Positions 50,489-59,315 are shown, numbered from the stretch's first letter. The stretch is DNA of 64,000 nt from WTAW01 sp050115915 (GCA_050115915.1 JASFPP010000001.1:10400-74399); one strand, 5' to 3'. Notes: generated by a model not told the origin, from the letters alone. Made by a program: numbers and translations.

Positions 50489-51682
50489 ATGCCGAAAGCC
50501 GAGATCAAGCCAGATGTCTTTTACATCGGCGTCAACGACCGCACGACCGACCTCTTCGAAGGTTTATGGCCCATAACAAAGGAGGGAGTCTCCTACAATT
50601 CCTACCTCATCAACGATGAAAAAACCGCCATAATCGATCTGACCAAATCGATCAAAGGCGACGAATATTTCGACAAGATCGATCACATAACCGACATCAA
50701 CAAGATCGACTATGTCATCGTCAATCACATGGAGCCCGATCATTCCGGGCTAATCCGGACGCTCCGGAGGATCGCCCCGGATGTGACTCTGGTCGGATCG
50801 GCCAAAACTAAGGATATGCTGGCAAAATTTTTCTCTATTACGGACAATGTTTTGGTGGTCAATGATGGGGATACTCTCCCTCTGGGAAAAAGAACCCTGA
50901 AGTTTTTCTCTACTCCATTCCTGCACTGGCCGGAGACTATCATGACCTATGATACATCTGACAGAATCCTCTTCAGCTGCGACGCTTTCGGAAGTTACGG
51001 AGCCATTCGGGGGGCGCTCTTCGATGACGACTGCAAATCCAGGGATTTTTACCTCAGGGAAGCCCTTCGCTATTATGTCAATATCCTGGCGAATTTTAGC
51101 CCCCGAGTGTTGACTTCCATCGACAAATTGAAGGACCTGCCCACTGATATCATCGCCCCTTCCCATGGGCTTATTTGGAGGAACAACATTCCTCTTATCG
51201 TCAACCTCTATAAGAAATGGGCCGAATGTGCCGATGGAGGCGATGAACCGGGAGTGACTCTTATCTATGGTTCCATGTACGGAAACACGGAAGTGGTGAT
51301 GAATGCTGTTGCTGAGGGGATTGCGGCAGAGGGTATGGCGCTGGATATTTTTGATGTTTCCCGCAATCACGTCAGCTATATCCTTCCATCCCTCTGGACG
51401 AAACGCGGGGTCATGATCGGCGCCCCCACCTATGAGGTCTCGCTCTTCCCCACCATGGCCGAAGTCCTCAACATGGCTGCACACAAGCGCATCCGGAACA
51501 AAAAGGCCGCCTATTTTGGGAGCTATGGCTGGAGTGGGGGAGCCCTGAAGGGCGTCAAGACGATCGTGGAGCCCTTGAGATGGGAGGTCGTCGATTCCTT
51601 CGAGTTTATCGGGAGCCCCACAAAAGAGGATATAGCCACAGCTAAGGAATTCGGGCGGAAATTTGCCCGGCTTTTCAAATGA
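50489..51682 (+). CDS. flavodiiron protein (FprA-type, O2/NO reductase)
   Basis: A 397-residue A-type flavoprotein. The metallo-beta-lactamase half (1-245) has the di-iron ligands in NHMEPDHSG (H-x-E-x-D-H), the later HWPETIMTY, CDAFGSYG and PSHGLIWR. The flavodoxin half (about 253-397) has the FMN loop LIYGSMYGNTEVVM and GSYGWSGGALK. It reduces oxygen to water or nitric oxide to nitrous oxide in the cytoplasm of anaerobes. No rubredoxin is fused or adjacent. GAAGGAGA precedes the ATG. Full length, suggesting an anaerobic organism that needs oxygen defence. Confidence 0.95.
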   Translation: MPKAEIKPDVFYIGVNDRTTDLFEGLWPITKEGVSYNSYLINDEKTAIIDLTKSIKGDEYFDKIDHITDINKIDYVIVNHMEPDHSGLIRTLRRIAPDVTLVGSAKTKDMLAKFFSITDNVLVVNDGDTLPLGKRTLKFFSTPFLHWPETIMTYDTSDRILFSCDAFGSYGAIRGALFDDDCKSRDFYLREALRYYVNILANFSPRVLTSIDKLKDLPTDIIAPSHGLIWRNNIPLIVNLYKKWAECADGGDEPGVTLIYGSMYGNTEVVMNAVAEGIAAEGMALDIFDVSRNHVSYILPSLWTKRGVMIGAPTYEVSLFPTMAEVLNMAAHKRIRNKKAAYFGSYGWSGGALKGVKTIVEPLRWEVVDSFEFIGSPTKEDIATAKEFGRKFARLFK

Positions 51683-51689
51683 TGATCAC

Positions 51690-52616
51690 TTAATGATGGG
51701 AACCCGGGTATTTTTTCTCTCCGGCTAGAATGCGGATTTTGAGCTGATTTTGGGGAGGGGGCAGAGGGCATGTCGCGAATGGTGTGTAGGCACACGGGGG
51801 ATTATAGGCTCTGTTGAAGTTCAGGTCTACCTTCCCGTTCTCCAGGATACGCGCATTCATGAAGCGGGAGGCCTCGTACGTTTCTTTGCCGTTTGTCTCG
51901 TCCCCGAAAATGAAAAAAAGTGTCTGGGGGTCAGCGGAGAATGCCTCGAGCCTGTAAAGCGTCCCATCGATCTTGAATGTCACATAACCCGGGGTGTCCA
52001 TGACTGTGTTTTTACCGACGGCAGTTCCGACTTCCAGTTTTTTTGGCTTTGCAAAGGCCTGAAACTCCGCTTGCACCCTGTATTTTTCATTCGGCGTAAA
52101 GAAATCGAGGCCCGTATAATTTTTGTAAGGCAAGTGATCGAGATCGCGCAATCGGATCGCATACATGTCGAATCGTTGGATCACCCACATGCGCAGGTTA
52201 TTCAATTCGACGATATCGGGTTTCCCCGTATCATCGGCTTTCAATTCGAACCGATGGATGGTTTTGCCATCGACCTTGAGCGGGATTCCTTGTTCGGCGA
52301 TGACGCTAACCGTCCCGTTATCCAGATAGAATCTCCCCGCGACTTGAGGGGCCGATCCCTCGGGGAGCTTGATGGGATTTTTCCCTGATGTTCCGAAAGC
52401 GTTCTCTCCCTCTTCGAGCCAATACAGTCCGGCGATATTTAACCAGCTTGTGGGGGCTCTCATCTCTTTGTCGCGCTTTTTTCTCCATTCGGCCTCTTCC
52501 TGGAGAAAAGTCTTCGAGTCATCATGGGAGAGTGCTTCTGAATAAGCCGAAGGTGTGAGGCATAAGATAAACAGCCACAGGATCCCAAGGAAAGAGCACT
52601 GTGTTTTGGCTTTCAT
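51690..52616 (-). CDS. DUF1684 family exported protein
   Basis: A 308-residue protein: signal peptide (1-24, LWLFILCLTPSAYSEA), then DUF1684 with TSWLNIAGLYWLEEGENAFGT, a central DRFDMYAIRLRD-like segment (WVIQRFDMYAIRLRD) and the C-terminal signature FNRAYNPPCAYTPFATCPLPPPQN. The two cysteines there may form a disulphide. Family function is unknown. I prefer ATG 52616 (GGAG six bases upstream) to ATG 52628. It converges with the flavodiiron gene. Confidence 0.9.
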   Translation of the reverse strand: MKAKTQCSFLGILWLFILCLTPSAYSEALSHDDSKTFLQEEAEWRKKRDKEMRAPTSWLNIAGLYWLEEGENAFGTSGKNPIKLPEGSAPQVAGRFYLDNGTVSVIAEQGIPLKVDGKTIHRFELKADDTGKPDIVELNNLRMWVIQRFDMYAIRLRDLDHLPYKNYTGLDFFTPNEKYRVQAEFQAFAKPKKLEVGTAVGKNTVMDTPGYVTFKIDGTLYRLEAFSADPQTLFFIFGDETNGKETYEASRFMNARILENGKVDLNFNRAYNPPCAYTPFATCPLPPPQNQLKIRILAGEKKYPGSHH

Positions 52617-52780
52617 GATTCGCTCCATTCGTCCTCTCGTTTTCCCTATGTTAGAGAAATCGTTGATTATGTCAATGTTTATGTGCAGCTTTCCCGAAAC
52701 CGGGCTTACGGACATTGCGGAAGCCTCAACCGGCGATTTTAAAACTGAAATTCCCTTCAGTTTTCAAAGTCCCCTAAAAA

Positions 52781-52791
52781 TGTGATAGAAT
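52781..52791 (+). promoter_or_regulatory. extended -10 promoter (TGTGATAGAAT)
   Basis: One of five TGTGnTAnnnT elements in the window; it lies 31 bases before the ATG at 52822. No clear -35. Confidence 0.4.
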
Positions 52792-52821
52792 AACGGTCAC
52801 AAGATTAGCTCGAGGATCACT

Positions 52822-53283
52822 ATGACAAAGGATTGGAAAGATAACTTAGCGAGTTTTTTTGATGGCTACAGGATCATCGAAAGAAGCAAAGAAGATACCA
52901 TTAAGAACTTCGATCAGTTTTGTGAATTTGTGGCTGAACCCGCCTTCGAGAGCCTGGGAGAAGAGCTCGAGAATTACAGAATAACATCCAAAATAAAAAG
53001 AGATAAGGGAAAATCGGTCGCCTTCCAGATCAATTTTCCCAAGTCCAAAGTCGAAAACTTTCTTTACATTATCGTGTTCCCCAGAAATTCGCTCGAGCTC
53101 CAACTCAAGCTTTTGATCAAGGGAAGGCCGGACATCAACAGCCCCATGGAGTGTACAGAAGGCCGATTTATGAAAGATGTCGCACCTGCCGAGATCTTAA
53201 AGCTGAAAAAAGAAGACCTCATCCAGGATGTCATCGAGCACTACCGCAACTTCTGCTTCAAGGCCGCCACACAAACGGACTAA
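52822..53283 (+). CDS. unrecognised cytoplasmic protein
   Basis: A 153-residue protein with balanced charge and no signal or membrane segment. Helical N-terminal part (NFDQFCEFVAEPAFESLGEELENY), a beta-rich centre (SKIKRDKGKSVAFQINFPKSKVENFLYIIVFPRNSLELQLKLLIKG), and a C-terminal helix (LKKEDLIQDVIEHYRNFC). GAGGA lies five bases before the ATG. It ends 11 bases before the MFS start and probably shares its transcript. Family not recognised. Confidence 0.7.
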   Translation: MTKDWKDNLASFFDGYRIIERSKEDTIKNFDQFCEFVAEPAFESLGEELENYRITSKIKRDKGKSVAFQINFPKSKVENFLYIIVFPRNSLELQLKLLIKGRPDINSPMECTEGRFMKDVAPAEILKLKKEDLIQDVIEHYRNFCFKAATQTD

Positions 53284-53294
53284 CACCCTCCCCT

Positions 53295-54518
53295 ATGAAA
53301 AAATCAATTTCGCGGATGGAGGGGAGATCTTTACCCCGCGTCGTGCTTGGGATGCATTTTCTGGTGCTGCTGGTTTTTTCGTCTCTGGCTGTGTATCACC
53401 TCTTTCCTCTTTTCCTGGAAGACGTTGGGGGATCGCCTCAAGAGATCGGATTGATCGTGGGGCTCTTTTCCATCGCAGCCTTTCTCTCCAGACCGCTCAC
53501 CGGTTGGTTCCTGCGTCGGTTTCCGCCAAAAAAAGTGTGTGTGGCTGGCCTTGTTCTGATGCTCGTTGTTTCTGCTCTCTATGTTTTTGTGGACCGGATC
53601 GACTGGAAGATCTTTGTGATCAGGATTCTTCATGGGTTCGGTTTTTCTGTTTTTGTCCTGGCCGCTTTGTTTATCACCATTATCGCCGTCCCCGCAAAGG
53701 TCCGGACATATGCCATCGGCGTTGTGTCGACAGGATTTTTGCTGCCACTCCTCGTGGTCCCCTACATCGCCGAAATTGTTATTCAAAGCTATGGATACTT
53801 CGAGTTTTTTCTCCTGGCTGCAATTCTTGTGGCTATTCCTCTTGCTGTCGTGTTTTTTTTAAAGAGCCCTGCGCCTCGATTGGAATCTGAAACTGACTCC
53901 AAGCAAAAGGGATTCTTTCGTCTTCTGGCGCAAAAAAGAATCCTTGTTATTTCTCTGCTCGCCTTTATTTTCGAGACCGGATTGAGTTCCAGCCTTTCTT
54001 TTGTTCCCTTGCTCGCTCATGAGGGGAGCACGATGAAGGCCGGGTATTTCTACACGTTTCTCGGCTTGACAGCTGTCTCGCTCAGGATATTCGGAGGCAA
54101 ATGGCTGGCTTTTTGGGGCGATTCCAGGCTGCTCTTTCCGGCATTCTGTTGTCTTTCGGGAGGAGCGATCCTGTTGTATTTTTCTCAGGGGAATGGGCTC
54201 CTCGCTCTCTCTGGCATGATCTGGGGTGTTGGGACCGGTGTGCTCTATCCTCATTTGTCCGCACTCGCCGTGGAAGGAATTCCCACGAAGGAAAAAGGGA
54301 TGGCGCTCAGTCTCTTTGCTGCGTTCGTAGATCTGGGTTTTGCCTTCGGGCCCATCCTTTTTGGTTGGATGTCTCACATCTGGGAGGTTCGGACAGCCTA
54401 TATTCCCTTAGCTTTCATCGTGTTTTTCTCTGCGCTGTTGCTGATCGTTATAGGACGGGATATTCTGTTTGATGCGTCTGAAAGACATGCAAATCATCGC
54501 ATGGATGATAACCTCTAG
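53295..54518 (+). CDS. major facilitator superfamily transporter
   Basis: A 407-residue carrier with twelve predicted helices. MFS features are the TM2-3 loop GLFSIAAFLSRPLTGWFLRRFPPKK, a central cytoplasmic loop with SETDSKQKGF, and the pseudo-repeat in the second half (SLRIFGGKWLAFWGDSRLLFP). It resembles the YfcJ/YhhS sugar-efflux or arabinose-type group; the substrate is unknown. Start taken at ATG 53295; ATG 53316 is also possible, and neither has a clear ribosome-binding site. Confidence 0.87.
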   Translation: MKKSISRMEGRSLPRVVLGMHFLVLLVFSSLAVYHLFPLFLEDVGGSPQEIGLIVGLFSIAAFLSRPLTGWFLRRFPPKKVCVAGLVLMLVVSALYVFVDRIDWKIFVIRILHGFGFSVFVLAALFITIIAVPAKVRTYAIGVVSTGFLLPLLVVPYIAEIVIQSYGYFEFFLLAAILVAIPLAVVFFLKSPAPRLESETDSKQKGFFRLLAQKRILVISLLAFIFETGLSSSLSFVPLLAHEGSTMKAGYFYTFLGLTAVSLRIFGGKWLAFWGDSRLLFPAFCCLSGGAILLYFSQGNGLLALSGMIWGVGTGVLYPHLSALAVEGIPTKEKGMALSLFAAFVDLGFAFGPILFGWMSHIWEVRTAYIPLAFIVFFSALLLIVIGRDILFDASERHANHRMDDNL

Positions 54519-54547
54519 CGATTAATCAGGATAGAAGTTAAAAGGGA

Positions 54548-55465
54548 TCAATCGAGGCGGATGATTCCTGCTTTTTTTGCGATTGCGATAGCCTGGTTGT
54601 ATTCAAGCTTGGTGATCCTTCTGGAGAGAGGGGAGCCGGGTTTAATGTCGCCACAGGGATAATACTGAGCCATAATATTGACATACGTGTTCTTTGATAT
54701 CTCTTGGGCGAGAAATCGCATAACATCCTGTGTGCCCGCCAATCCCGAAGGAAGAACGAGATGCCTTATGAGCAAACCTCGGAGTGCAATCCCTCTTTCA
54801 TCCATCGCAAGATCTCCCACCTGTCGAAACATCTCTTTGATCGCCTTCTTTGCCACTTGAGGGTAGTCCCGGGCTTGTGAGTATTCTTCAGCGGCTTCCT
54901 CCGAGCTGTATTTAAAGTCCGGCATATAAATATCGACCACCCCATCCAGGAATTGAAGCGTCTCTATAGCATCGTACCCGCCTGTATTGTAAACGAGCGG
55001 GATGGATAGCCCTGAAGCGATCGCATTGGGTAGGGCGGCCAGGATCTGCGGGACATAGTGTGTCGGGCTGACAAAGTTGATGTTATGGCAGCCGAGAGAC
55101 TGCAGGGCCACCATCATCCGGCTCAATCGGTCGATCGATATCTCCTCGCCTTCATCCAAGTGACTGATGGAATAGTTCTGACAGAAGCCGCATCCAAGGT
55201 TGCAGTGTGTGAAAAAGATCGTACCCGATCCGTAAAAGCCGACAAGCGGTTTTTCCTCACCAAAATGTGGGGAAGATGATGAGACTTTGGGCGAGAGGCC
55301 AGCCCGGCAGTATCCTCTTTCCCCCGCAACGCGATCGACTTTGCAATCACGGGGGCATACAGAGCAGCTTTCGAGTAGCTCCTGGGCCCGGGCGATTTTA
55401 TCCTCGAGTTTGCCTTCTCTATGGGTCTTGAGGTAAACCGGCAAAAAGCCTTTTTGCGCCACCAT
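54548..55465 (-). CDS. radical SAM protein related to pyruvate-formate-lyase activating enzymes
   Basis: About 305 residues. An N-terminal Cys motif (CSVCPRDCKVDRVAGERGYC) typical of the PflA-like/YkfX group precedes the radical SAM motif HCNLGCGFCQNYSIS (CxxxCxxC). YNTGGYDAIETL and VDIYMPDFKYSS follow, and LVLPSGLAGTQDVMRFL lies near the end. These proteins are believed to generate a glycyl or similar radical or act with MEMO-type partners; the partner is not in the window. ATG 55465 lies about nine bases from TATAAT, so the message is probably leaderless; TTG 55471 is the alternative. Confidence 0.9.
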   Translation of the reverse strand: MVAQKGFLPVYLKTHREGKLEDKIARAQELLESCSVCPRDCKVDRVAGERGYCRAGLSPKVSSSSPHFGEEKPLVGFYGSGTIFFTHCNLGCGFCQNYSISHLDEGEEISIDRLSRMMVALQSLGCHNINFVSPTHYVPQILAALPNAIASGLSIPLVYNTGGYDAIETLQFLDGVVDIYMPDFKYSSEEAAEEYSQARDYPQVAKKAIKEMFRQVGDLAMDERGIALRGLLIRHLVLPSGLAGTQDVMRFLAQEISKNTYVNIMAQYYPCGDIKPGSPLSRRITKLEYNQAIAIAKKAGIIRLD

Positions 55466-55473
55466 CGCCAAGG

Positions 55474-55484
55474 ATTATAGCACA
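55474..55484 (-). promoter_or_regulatory. extended -10 promoter (TGTGCTATAAT), leaderless PflA-like gene
   Basis: TGTGCTATAAT on the minus strand ends nine bases before the ATG at 55465, and no ribosome-binding site intervenes. Confidence 0.5.
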
Positions 55485-55685
55485 TATTCTGTCTTTTCTC
55501 GTAAATCAATGTGCCTCTCAGGTTTCTGAGCGTCATGAATCGACGAGGCGTTTGGATTGGATAATGGTTTGCTGTTTAAATAGAGTGAAATTTGGATCAT
55601 GTCTTGTTAAAATAGCAGTTTGTTAATGAGGTTTTATGAGAGGGCCCAAGGGAAGGTTTAATGAAGGGAAAGAGCGGCGGGTTTT

Positions 55686-56384
55686 GTGACTGATTCAGCT
55701 AGAAGATACAGAGTGGTGGAGGCGTTCCAGCGGATCCCTTCGCTTGTCCATGGTTTCGGGACCCGATATTGGGGGGAGGACGGTTTGAATTCATGTCCGG
55801 AGCTGGCCGGCTTTCGCCATGTTTCCCTCTGTCAGACTCACTCCGATATCGTCCACACCATCACAAGATATCCCCATGATAAGATGGAGGGGGATGCGCT
55901 CGTAACAGACCGTCCGGGCATCCTCCTCAACATAAAGACCGCCGATTGCCTTCCTGTGTTGGTCGTGGATCCTCAAAGGAGAGTTGTCGCTGCGGTCCAT
56001 TGTGGTTGGAGAGGAACCCTGAAGAACGTCATCGCTGAAACGCTCCGGACGATCATACAGAATTTTGGCAGCGACGTGTCATCTCTTCGTGTTGCCCTAG
56101 GGCCTTGTATAGACAAGTCTTGCTATGAGGTTGGGGAGGATGTGAGAGAACGATTTGAACGCTACGGAATTTCCAATGGAAATTTTAACCGCCATCCTTT
56201 CAAACGAGAGAAATATTTATTCGATCTCAGAGGGACTAATCGGGCTCAGATCCTCGAGATGGGTGTCCCTCGAGAACAAATTTTTTCGGTTGACCTCTGC
56301 ACGTACTGTGAAAAGGACCTGTTCTCCTACAGAAGAGATAAGGCCCATGCAGGACGATTGATCAACTTTATTGGCCTATCGTAA
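55686..56384 (+). CDS. pgeF: peptidoglycan editing factor / multicopper-oxidase-like (YfiH family)
   Basis: A 232-residue YfiH-type protein. Metal-site features: HVSLCQTHSD, AAVHCGWRGTLKNVIAETL with His and Cys, GPCIDKSCYEVGEDV, and FSVDLCTYCEKDLFSYRRDKAHAGRL. Family members edit peptidoglycan precursors by removing L-Ser at position 1 and show purine nucleoside phosphorylase activity in related proteins. Start GTG 55686. Single gene between the divergent PflA-like gene and a noncoding gap. Confidence 0.9.
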   Translation: MTDSARRYRVVEAFQRIPSLVHGFGTRYWGEDGLNSCPELAGFRHVSLCQTHSDIVHTITRYPHDKMEGDALVTDRPGILLNIKTADCLPVLVVDPQRRVVAAVHCGWRGTLKNVIAETLRTIIQNFGSDVSSLRVALGPCIDKSCYEVGEDVRERFERYGISNGNFNRHPFKREKYLFDLRGTNRAQILEMGVPREQIFSVDLCTYCEKDLFSYRRDKAHAGRLINFIGLS

Positions 56385-56388
56385 TCTC

Positions 56389-56600
56389 CTGGATTATTCA
56401 CGAGCCGAGGCCAACCCACCCCACCCATTCACAAAGGTAGAGGCAGTGGCTTCCGAAGCAGCAGTGAACTACCACGAGGGGGCTACAACGAAGGCTTTGT
56501 AGTGAGATCGGTTCGCCCGAAGGGTAAAAGAAGCTAACAACAGGATGGGGAGTTTTCCTTTCAGATAAGTCTTTCTTAAATATATTTGTTAGCTTCTTTT
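56389..56600. other. intergenic element with 15-base inverted repeat and possible coding remnant
   Basis: The 281-base gap between pgeF and purC holds an unusual stretch. It opens with TGGATTATTCACGAG, the inverse of a sequence at 18314-18328. It has short hairpins (CTACAA/TTGTAG near 56482-56503) and closes with a perfect 15-base inverted repeat, AAAAGAAGCTAACAA (56526-56540) with TTGTTAGCTTCTTTT (56586-56600), around 45 bases. One frame without a start codon reads protein-like for about 40 codons (GSGFRSSSELPRGG, then YNEGFVVRSVRPKG, ending in a TAA). It may be an eroded mobile element or a structured RNA. Confidence 0.4.
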
Positions 56601-56665
56601 ATGATTAATTCAGGATCAACAGCTTTGTTGATTTTTAAGGTATTTTTTCTTATCCTAGGGCTACT

Positions 56666-57556
56666 ATGAAAAACACTTATTCAGAGATTGTGCTGCCGGA
56701 TTTTCCGTTGTTTAAAAAGGGGAAGGTCAGGGATGTCTATGAGATCGGAGACAACCTTCTGGTTATTGCATCGGATAGGATATCAGCTTTTGACTATGTC
56801 CTGCCCTCGCTTATCCCAGACAAAGGGAAAATACTTACCCAGCTTTCCAAATTTTGGTTTGAATTCACATCTCTCGTTTGCCCCAATCATATGATCGCTG
56901 CGGACCTCAGCGGCTATCCGCCGGAGCTGTTGCCCCACAAGGACTTGATCGAGAAGAGATCCATGCTTGTGAGAAAGACAGATGTCCTTCCCGTCGAGTG
57001 TGTCGTTAGGGGATATCTTGAGGGGTCCGGGTGGAGGGACTACCAAGCGACAGGCAAAACGAGCGGAGTCAAACTCCCCCCGGGCCTTAAACAGTGTGAC
57101 AGGTTGGAAGAAGTCATTTTTACGCCTGCGACGAAGGCCGAAGAGGGACATGACATCAACATTTCCTTTAAAGAGATGCAAAAACTCGTTGGTGCAGAAA
57201 TGGCCCAAAAGGTTAAAAACATAAGTGTCGAGCTCTACCAGAAAGCATCGCTCCATGCCCTTTCCAAAGGAATCATCATCGCGGATACTAAGTTTGAGTT
57301 CGGGATCCAGGATGGAGAGATTATTCTCGTGGACGAGATTTTTACGCCGGATTCTTCACGGTTCTGGCCTGTCGCCAGCTACACTCCCGGTCAATCACAA
57401 CCCAGCCTGGACAAACAATTTGTCCGTGAATATCTGGATTCGACGGAATGGGACAAACAGTCCCCGCCTCCGCCTTTACCCCTTGATATCGTGGAGCAGA
57501 CTTCTGAAAGGTACATGGAGATCTATCGGCTGCTCACAGGAAAAAATGAGCTCTGA
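56666..57556 (+). CDS. purC: phosphoribosylaminoimidazole-succinocarboxamide synthase
   Basis: A 296-residue SAICAR synthetase. KKGKVRDVYEIGDNLLVIASDRISAFDYVLPS and the LPVECVVRGYLEGSGW block bind ATP and the carboxyaminoimidazole substrate, and DTKFEFGIQDGEIILVDEIFTPDSSRFW completes the active site. It joins aspartate to CAIR in purine synthesis. The C-terminal SLDKQFVREYLD matches the longer (about 295-residue) form. The stop overlaps the next start as TGATG. Confidence 0.96.
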   Translation: MKNTYSEIVLPDFPLFKKGKVRDVYEIGDNLLVIASDRISAFDYVLPSLIPDKGKILTQLSKFWFEFTSLVCPNHMIAADLSGYPPELLPHKDLIEKRSMLVRKTDVLPVECVVRGYLEGSGWRDYQATGKTSGVKLPPGLKQCDRLEEVIFTPATKAEEGHDINISFKEMQKLVGAEMAQKVKNISVELYQKASLHALSKGIIIADTKFEFGIQDGEIILVDEIFTPDSSRFWPVASYTPGQSQPSLDKQFVREYLDSTEWDKQSPPPPLPLDIVEQTSERYMEIYRLLTGKNEL

Positions 57557-58437
57557 TGTCAGCGTCTGTCGATCTCCATATCCATTCGAACAGAAGCAGT
57601 GATGGGGATTTTACGCCCTTGCAGATCGTCCATAGGGCTAAGGAAGGCGGATTTCGTGCTATTTCTATCACCGACCATGACAGTGTTGCCGCTTACCCCG
57701 AAGCTGTGAACATCGGGAGGGAGATCGACCTTGAAGTTATCCCCGGCGTTGAACTGACCACTCTTTATGCGGGTCGGGAATTTCACCTTCTCCTCTACTT
57801 TGTGGACTGGACAAAGACGATCGTGAAGGAGCTCATCGAGGAGGTTGCCGCCAGGCGCTTCATCGAGGCCAAAGCTCGGGTGGACAAGCTCCAATCACTC
57901 GGATTTCCTATCGAGTGGGAAGAAGTCCTCAGGGAAGCAGAGCCTTATCCGCCCCTGGGAGTAACGATCGCGCAGGTTTTGCTGAAAAAGGCGGCCAAAA
58001 AGGCCGATCCGCGGATAGAGCGATACCTGGATGAAACAAACAGGATGTATGCCCCTTATCTGTTTTACAAAGACTATTTTGCCGAGGGCAAGCCGGCTTT
58101 TGTCCCCCGACAGAATGTCTTTCTGAAGGACGTTCTCGCCCTGGCCCCACAAACGAGCGGAGTGCCTGTGCTGGCGCATCCCGGCGCTCCCTTCCAGCGA
58201 GTCACACAAGATGACCTAAGGGTGCTCAAGGGCCTGGGATTACAGGGCTTGGAAGTGTACACGTCCTATCATGATGAGTCACTTGCTGCGTTTTATAAAG
58301 GATTAGCCGCGGAATTTAATCTTGTGCCGACGGCAGGGTCTGACTTTCATGGCCGCATCAAACCTCAAGTTCCTTTTGGTTCCCTGAACAATGGGGGGTA
58401 CTGGATGGTGGAGGAACTCGGGAAAAGGAGGTCATAA
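57556..58437 (+). CDS. PHP-domain phosphoesterase (YciV/RNase AM-like)
   Basis: A 293-residue PHP protein. Metal ligands appear in VDLHIHSNRSSDG, AISITDHDSVAAYPEA, VIPGVELTT, VLAHPGAPF and GSDFHGRIKP, the standard order of PHP motifs. The short YciV-type members are 5'-3' exoribonucleases or 3',5'-nucleoside bisphosphate phosphatases; either is plausible. Coupled to purC by TGATG and to cvpA by TAATG. Confidence 0.88.
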   Translation: MSASVDLHIHSNRSSDGDFTPLQIVHRAKEGGFRAISITDHDSVAAYPEAVNIGREIDLEVIPGVELTTLYAGREFHLLLYFVDWTKTIVKELIEEVAARRFIEAKARVDKLQSLGFPIEWEEVLREAEPYPPLGVTIAQVLLKKAAKKADPRIERYLDETNRMYAPYLFYKDYFAEGKPAFVPRQNVFLKDVLALAPQTSGVPVLAHPGAPFQRVTQDDLRVLKGLGLQGLEVYTSYHDESLAAFYKGLAAEFNLVPTAGSDFHGRIKPQVPFGSLNNGGYWMVEELGKRRS

Positions 58438-58973
58438 TGGTTTTTAACTGGCTGGATATTATACTGTTCATCATAATCGTGGTGTGCCTGGTCATGGGGA
58501 TCATCAAAGGCCTTGTCCGCCAAGTCATCGGTCTTGCCGCGGTTTTATTCGGGCTTGTGTTAGCGCTCGTTTATTATCCCTTCGTATCTGCCTTATACGC
58601 ACGATGGATCGAGAGCCAAGTCCTCTCCCAGTTCCTAGGTTTTATCACTGTTTTTGTTGCAGTTTTGTGCTTGGGCTTTCTCATTTCGTGGTTGATATCC
58701 AAAATGATCAAAGGGCCGCTCAAATTTATCAATCATGTTCTTGGAGGGGGATTGGGATTTATCAAGGGCGTTTTAATTTGCGGGATTCTAGTGTTTGCCC
58801 TGCTCATTTTCCCCGTTAGTATAAAGGCCTTAAAGAATTCATACCTGGCTCCATACTGCTTGGGGATGACCAAACTCGTTGCAAAGGTGATCCCCCAGGA
58901 GCTCAAGGATACATTCAAAGAGACCTACGATGAGATCATGGGTGGGAGGCCGAAAAATGCAAAAAGAGTTTAG
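58437..58973 (+). CDS. cvpA: CvpA family membrane protein
   Basis: A 178-residue protein with four predicted helices. It begins FNWLDIILFIIIVVCLVMGIIKGLVRQVIGLAAVLFG, the CvpA signature, and has an ISKMIKGPLKFINHVLGGGLGFIKG loop. CvpA affects colicin V export, envelope stress tolerance and purine-linked phenotypes; its molecular activity is unsettled. Overlaps the PHP gene by one base and the Fis-type gene by 17. Confidence 0.92.
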   Translation: MVFNWLDIILFIIIVVCLVMGIIKGLVRQVIGLAAVLFGLVLALVYYPFVSALYARWIESQVLSQFLGFITVFVAVLCLGFLISWLISKMIKGPLKFINHVLGGGLGFIKGVLICGILVFALLIFPVSIKALKNSYLAPYCLGMTKLVAKVIPQELKDTFKETYDEIMGGRPKNAKRV

Positions 58974-59184
58974 GGAACTCTCCCTTCACCAAAAGATGGT
59001 CGTTCTTGTGACGGAACTGGTCGAAAAAGAATTGCCCATTAAAGAAGCCTTGAGAGAGTTTGAGAAGATCTATATTACAACAGTTGCAAAAAAATACAAC
59101 GGAAATAAGACAAAAATGGCCAAAGCCCTCGGGATTCACCGGAATACGCTTCATAATCTTTATAAAGCTCTCAAGCTCCAATGA
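58957..59184 (+). CDS. small Fis-type helix-turn-helix protein
   Basis: A 75-residue protein. The C-terminal half (TVAKKYNGNKTKMAKALGIHRNTLHNLYKAL) is the Fis/NtrC C-terminal HTH: a helix with NKTKMAKALGIHRNTL as turn and recognition helix. There is no sigma54 ATPase domain. Family proteins bend DNA or act as local regulators. GGGAGG lies six bases before the ATG at 58957. It ends nine bases before the CIRCE element of groESL, so read-through into groESL is possible. Confidence 0.85.
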   Translation: MQKEFRELSLHQKMVVLVTELVEKELPIKEALREFEKIYITTVAKKYNGNKTKMAKALGIHRNTLHNLYKALKLQ

Positions 59185-59192
59185 TTACTTGA

Positions 59193-59219
59193 TTAGCACT
59201 CTTTCTTTCAGAGTGCTAA
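59193..59219 (+). promoter_or_regulatory. CIRCE operator, perfect copy
   Basis: TTAGCACTC, nine bases, GAGTGCTAA: an exact match to the HrcA-binding CIRCE consensus, upstream of the groESL -35 box. Confidence 0.95.
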
Positions 59220-59236
59220 GGAATTGAATTTTTCAC

Positions 59237-59265
59237 TTGACAACAGGGGGAATTTTTTTTATATT
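59237..59265 (+). promoter_or_regulatory. groESL sigma70-type promoter
   Basis: Consensus TTGACA (59237-59242), 17 bases, TATATT (59260-59265). The -10 overlaps the left end of the second CIRCE-like repeat. Confidence 0.75.
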
Positions 59266-59290
59266 AGCACTTTCTTAGCACGTCTGCTAA
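59264..59290 (+). promoter_or_regulatory. second, imperfect CIRCE-like operator
   Basis: TTAGCACTT, nine bases, GTCTGCTAA: the same spacing as CIRCE, with three mismatches, placed across the -10 and start site 26 bases before groES. Confidence 0.7.
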
Positions 59291-59315
59291 TAAATTAAAT
59301 CCATAGGAGGTTCGA

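Noticed and set aside
56401..56660. Purine riboswitch upstream of purC
   Set aside because: Structured, but I cannot find the conserved junction sequences of the purine riboswitch core; left as an unassigned element.
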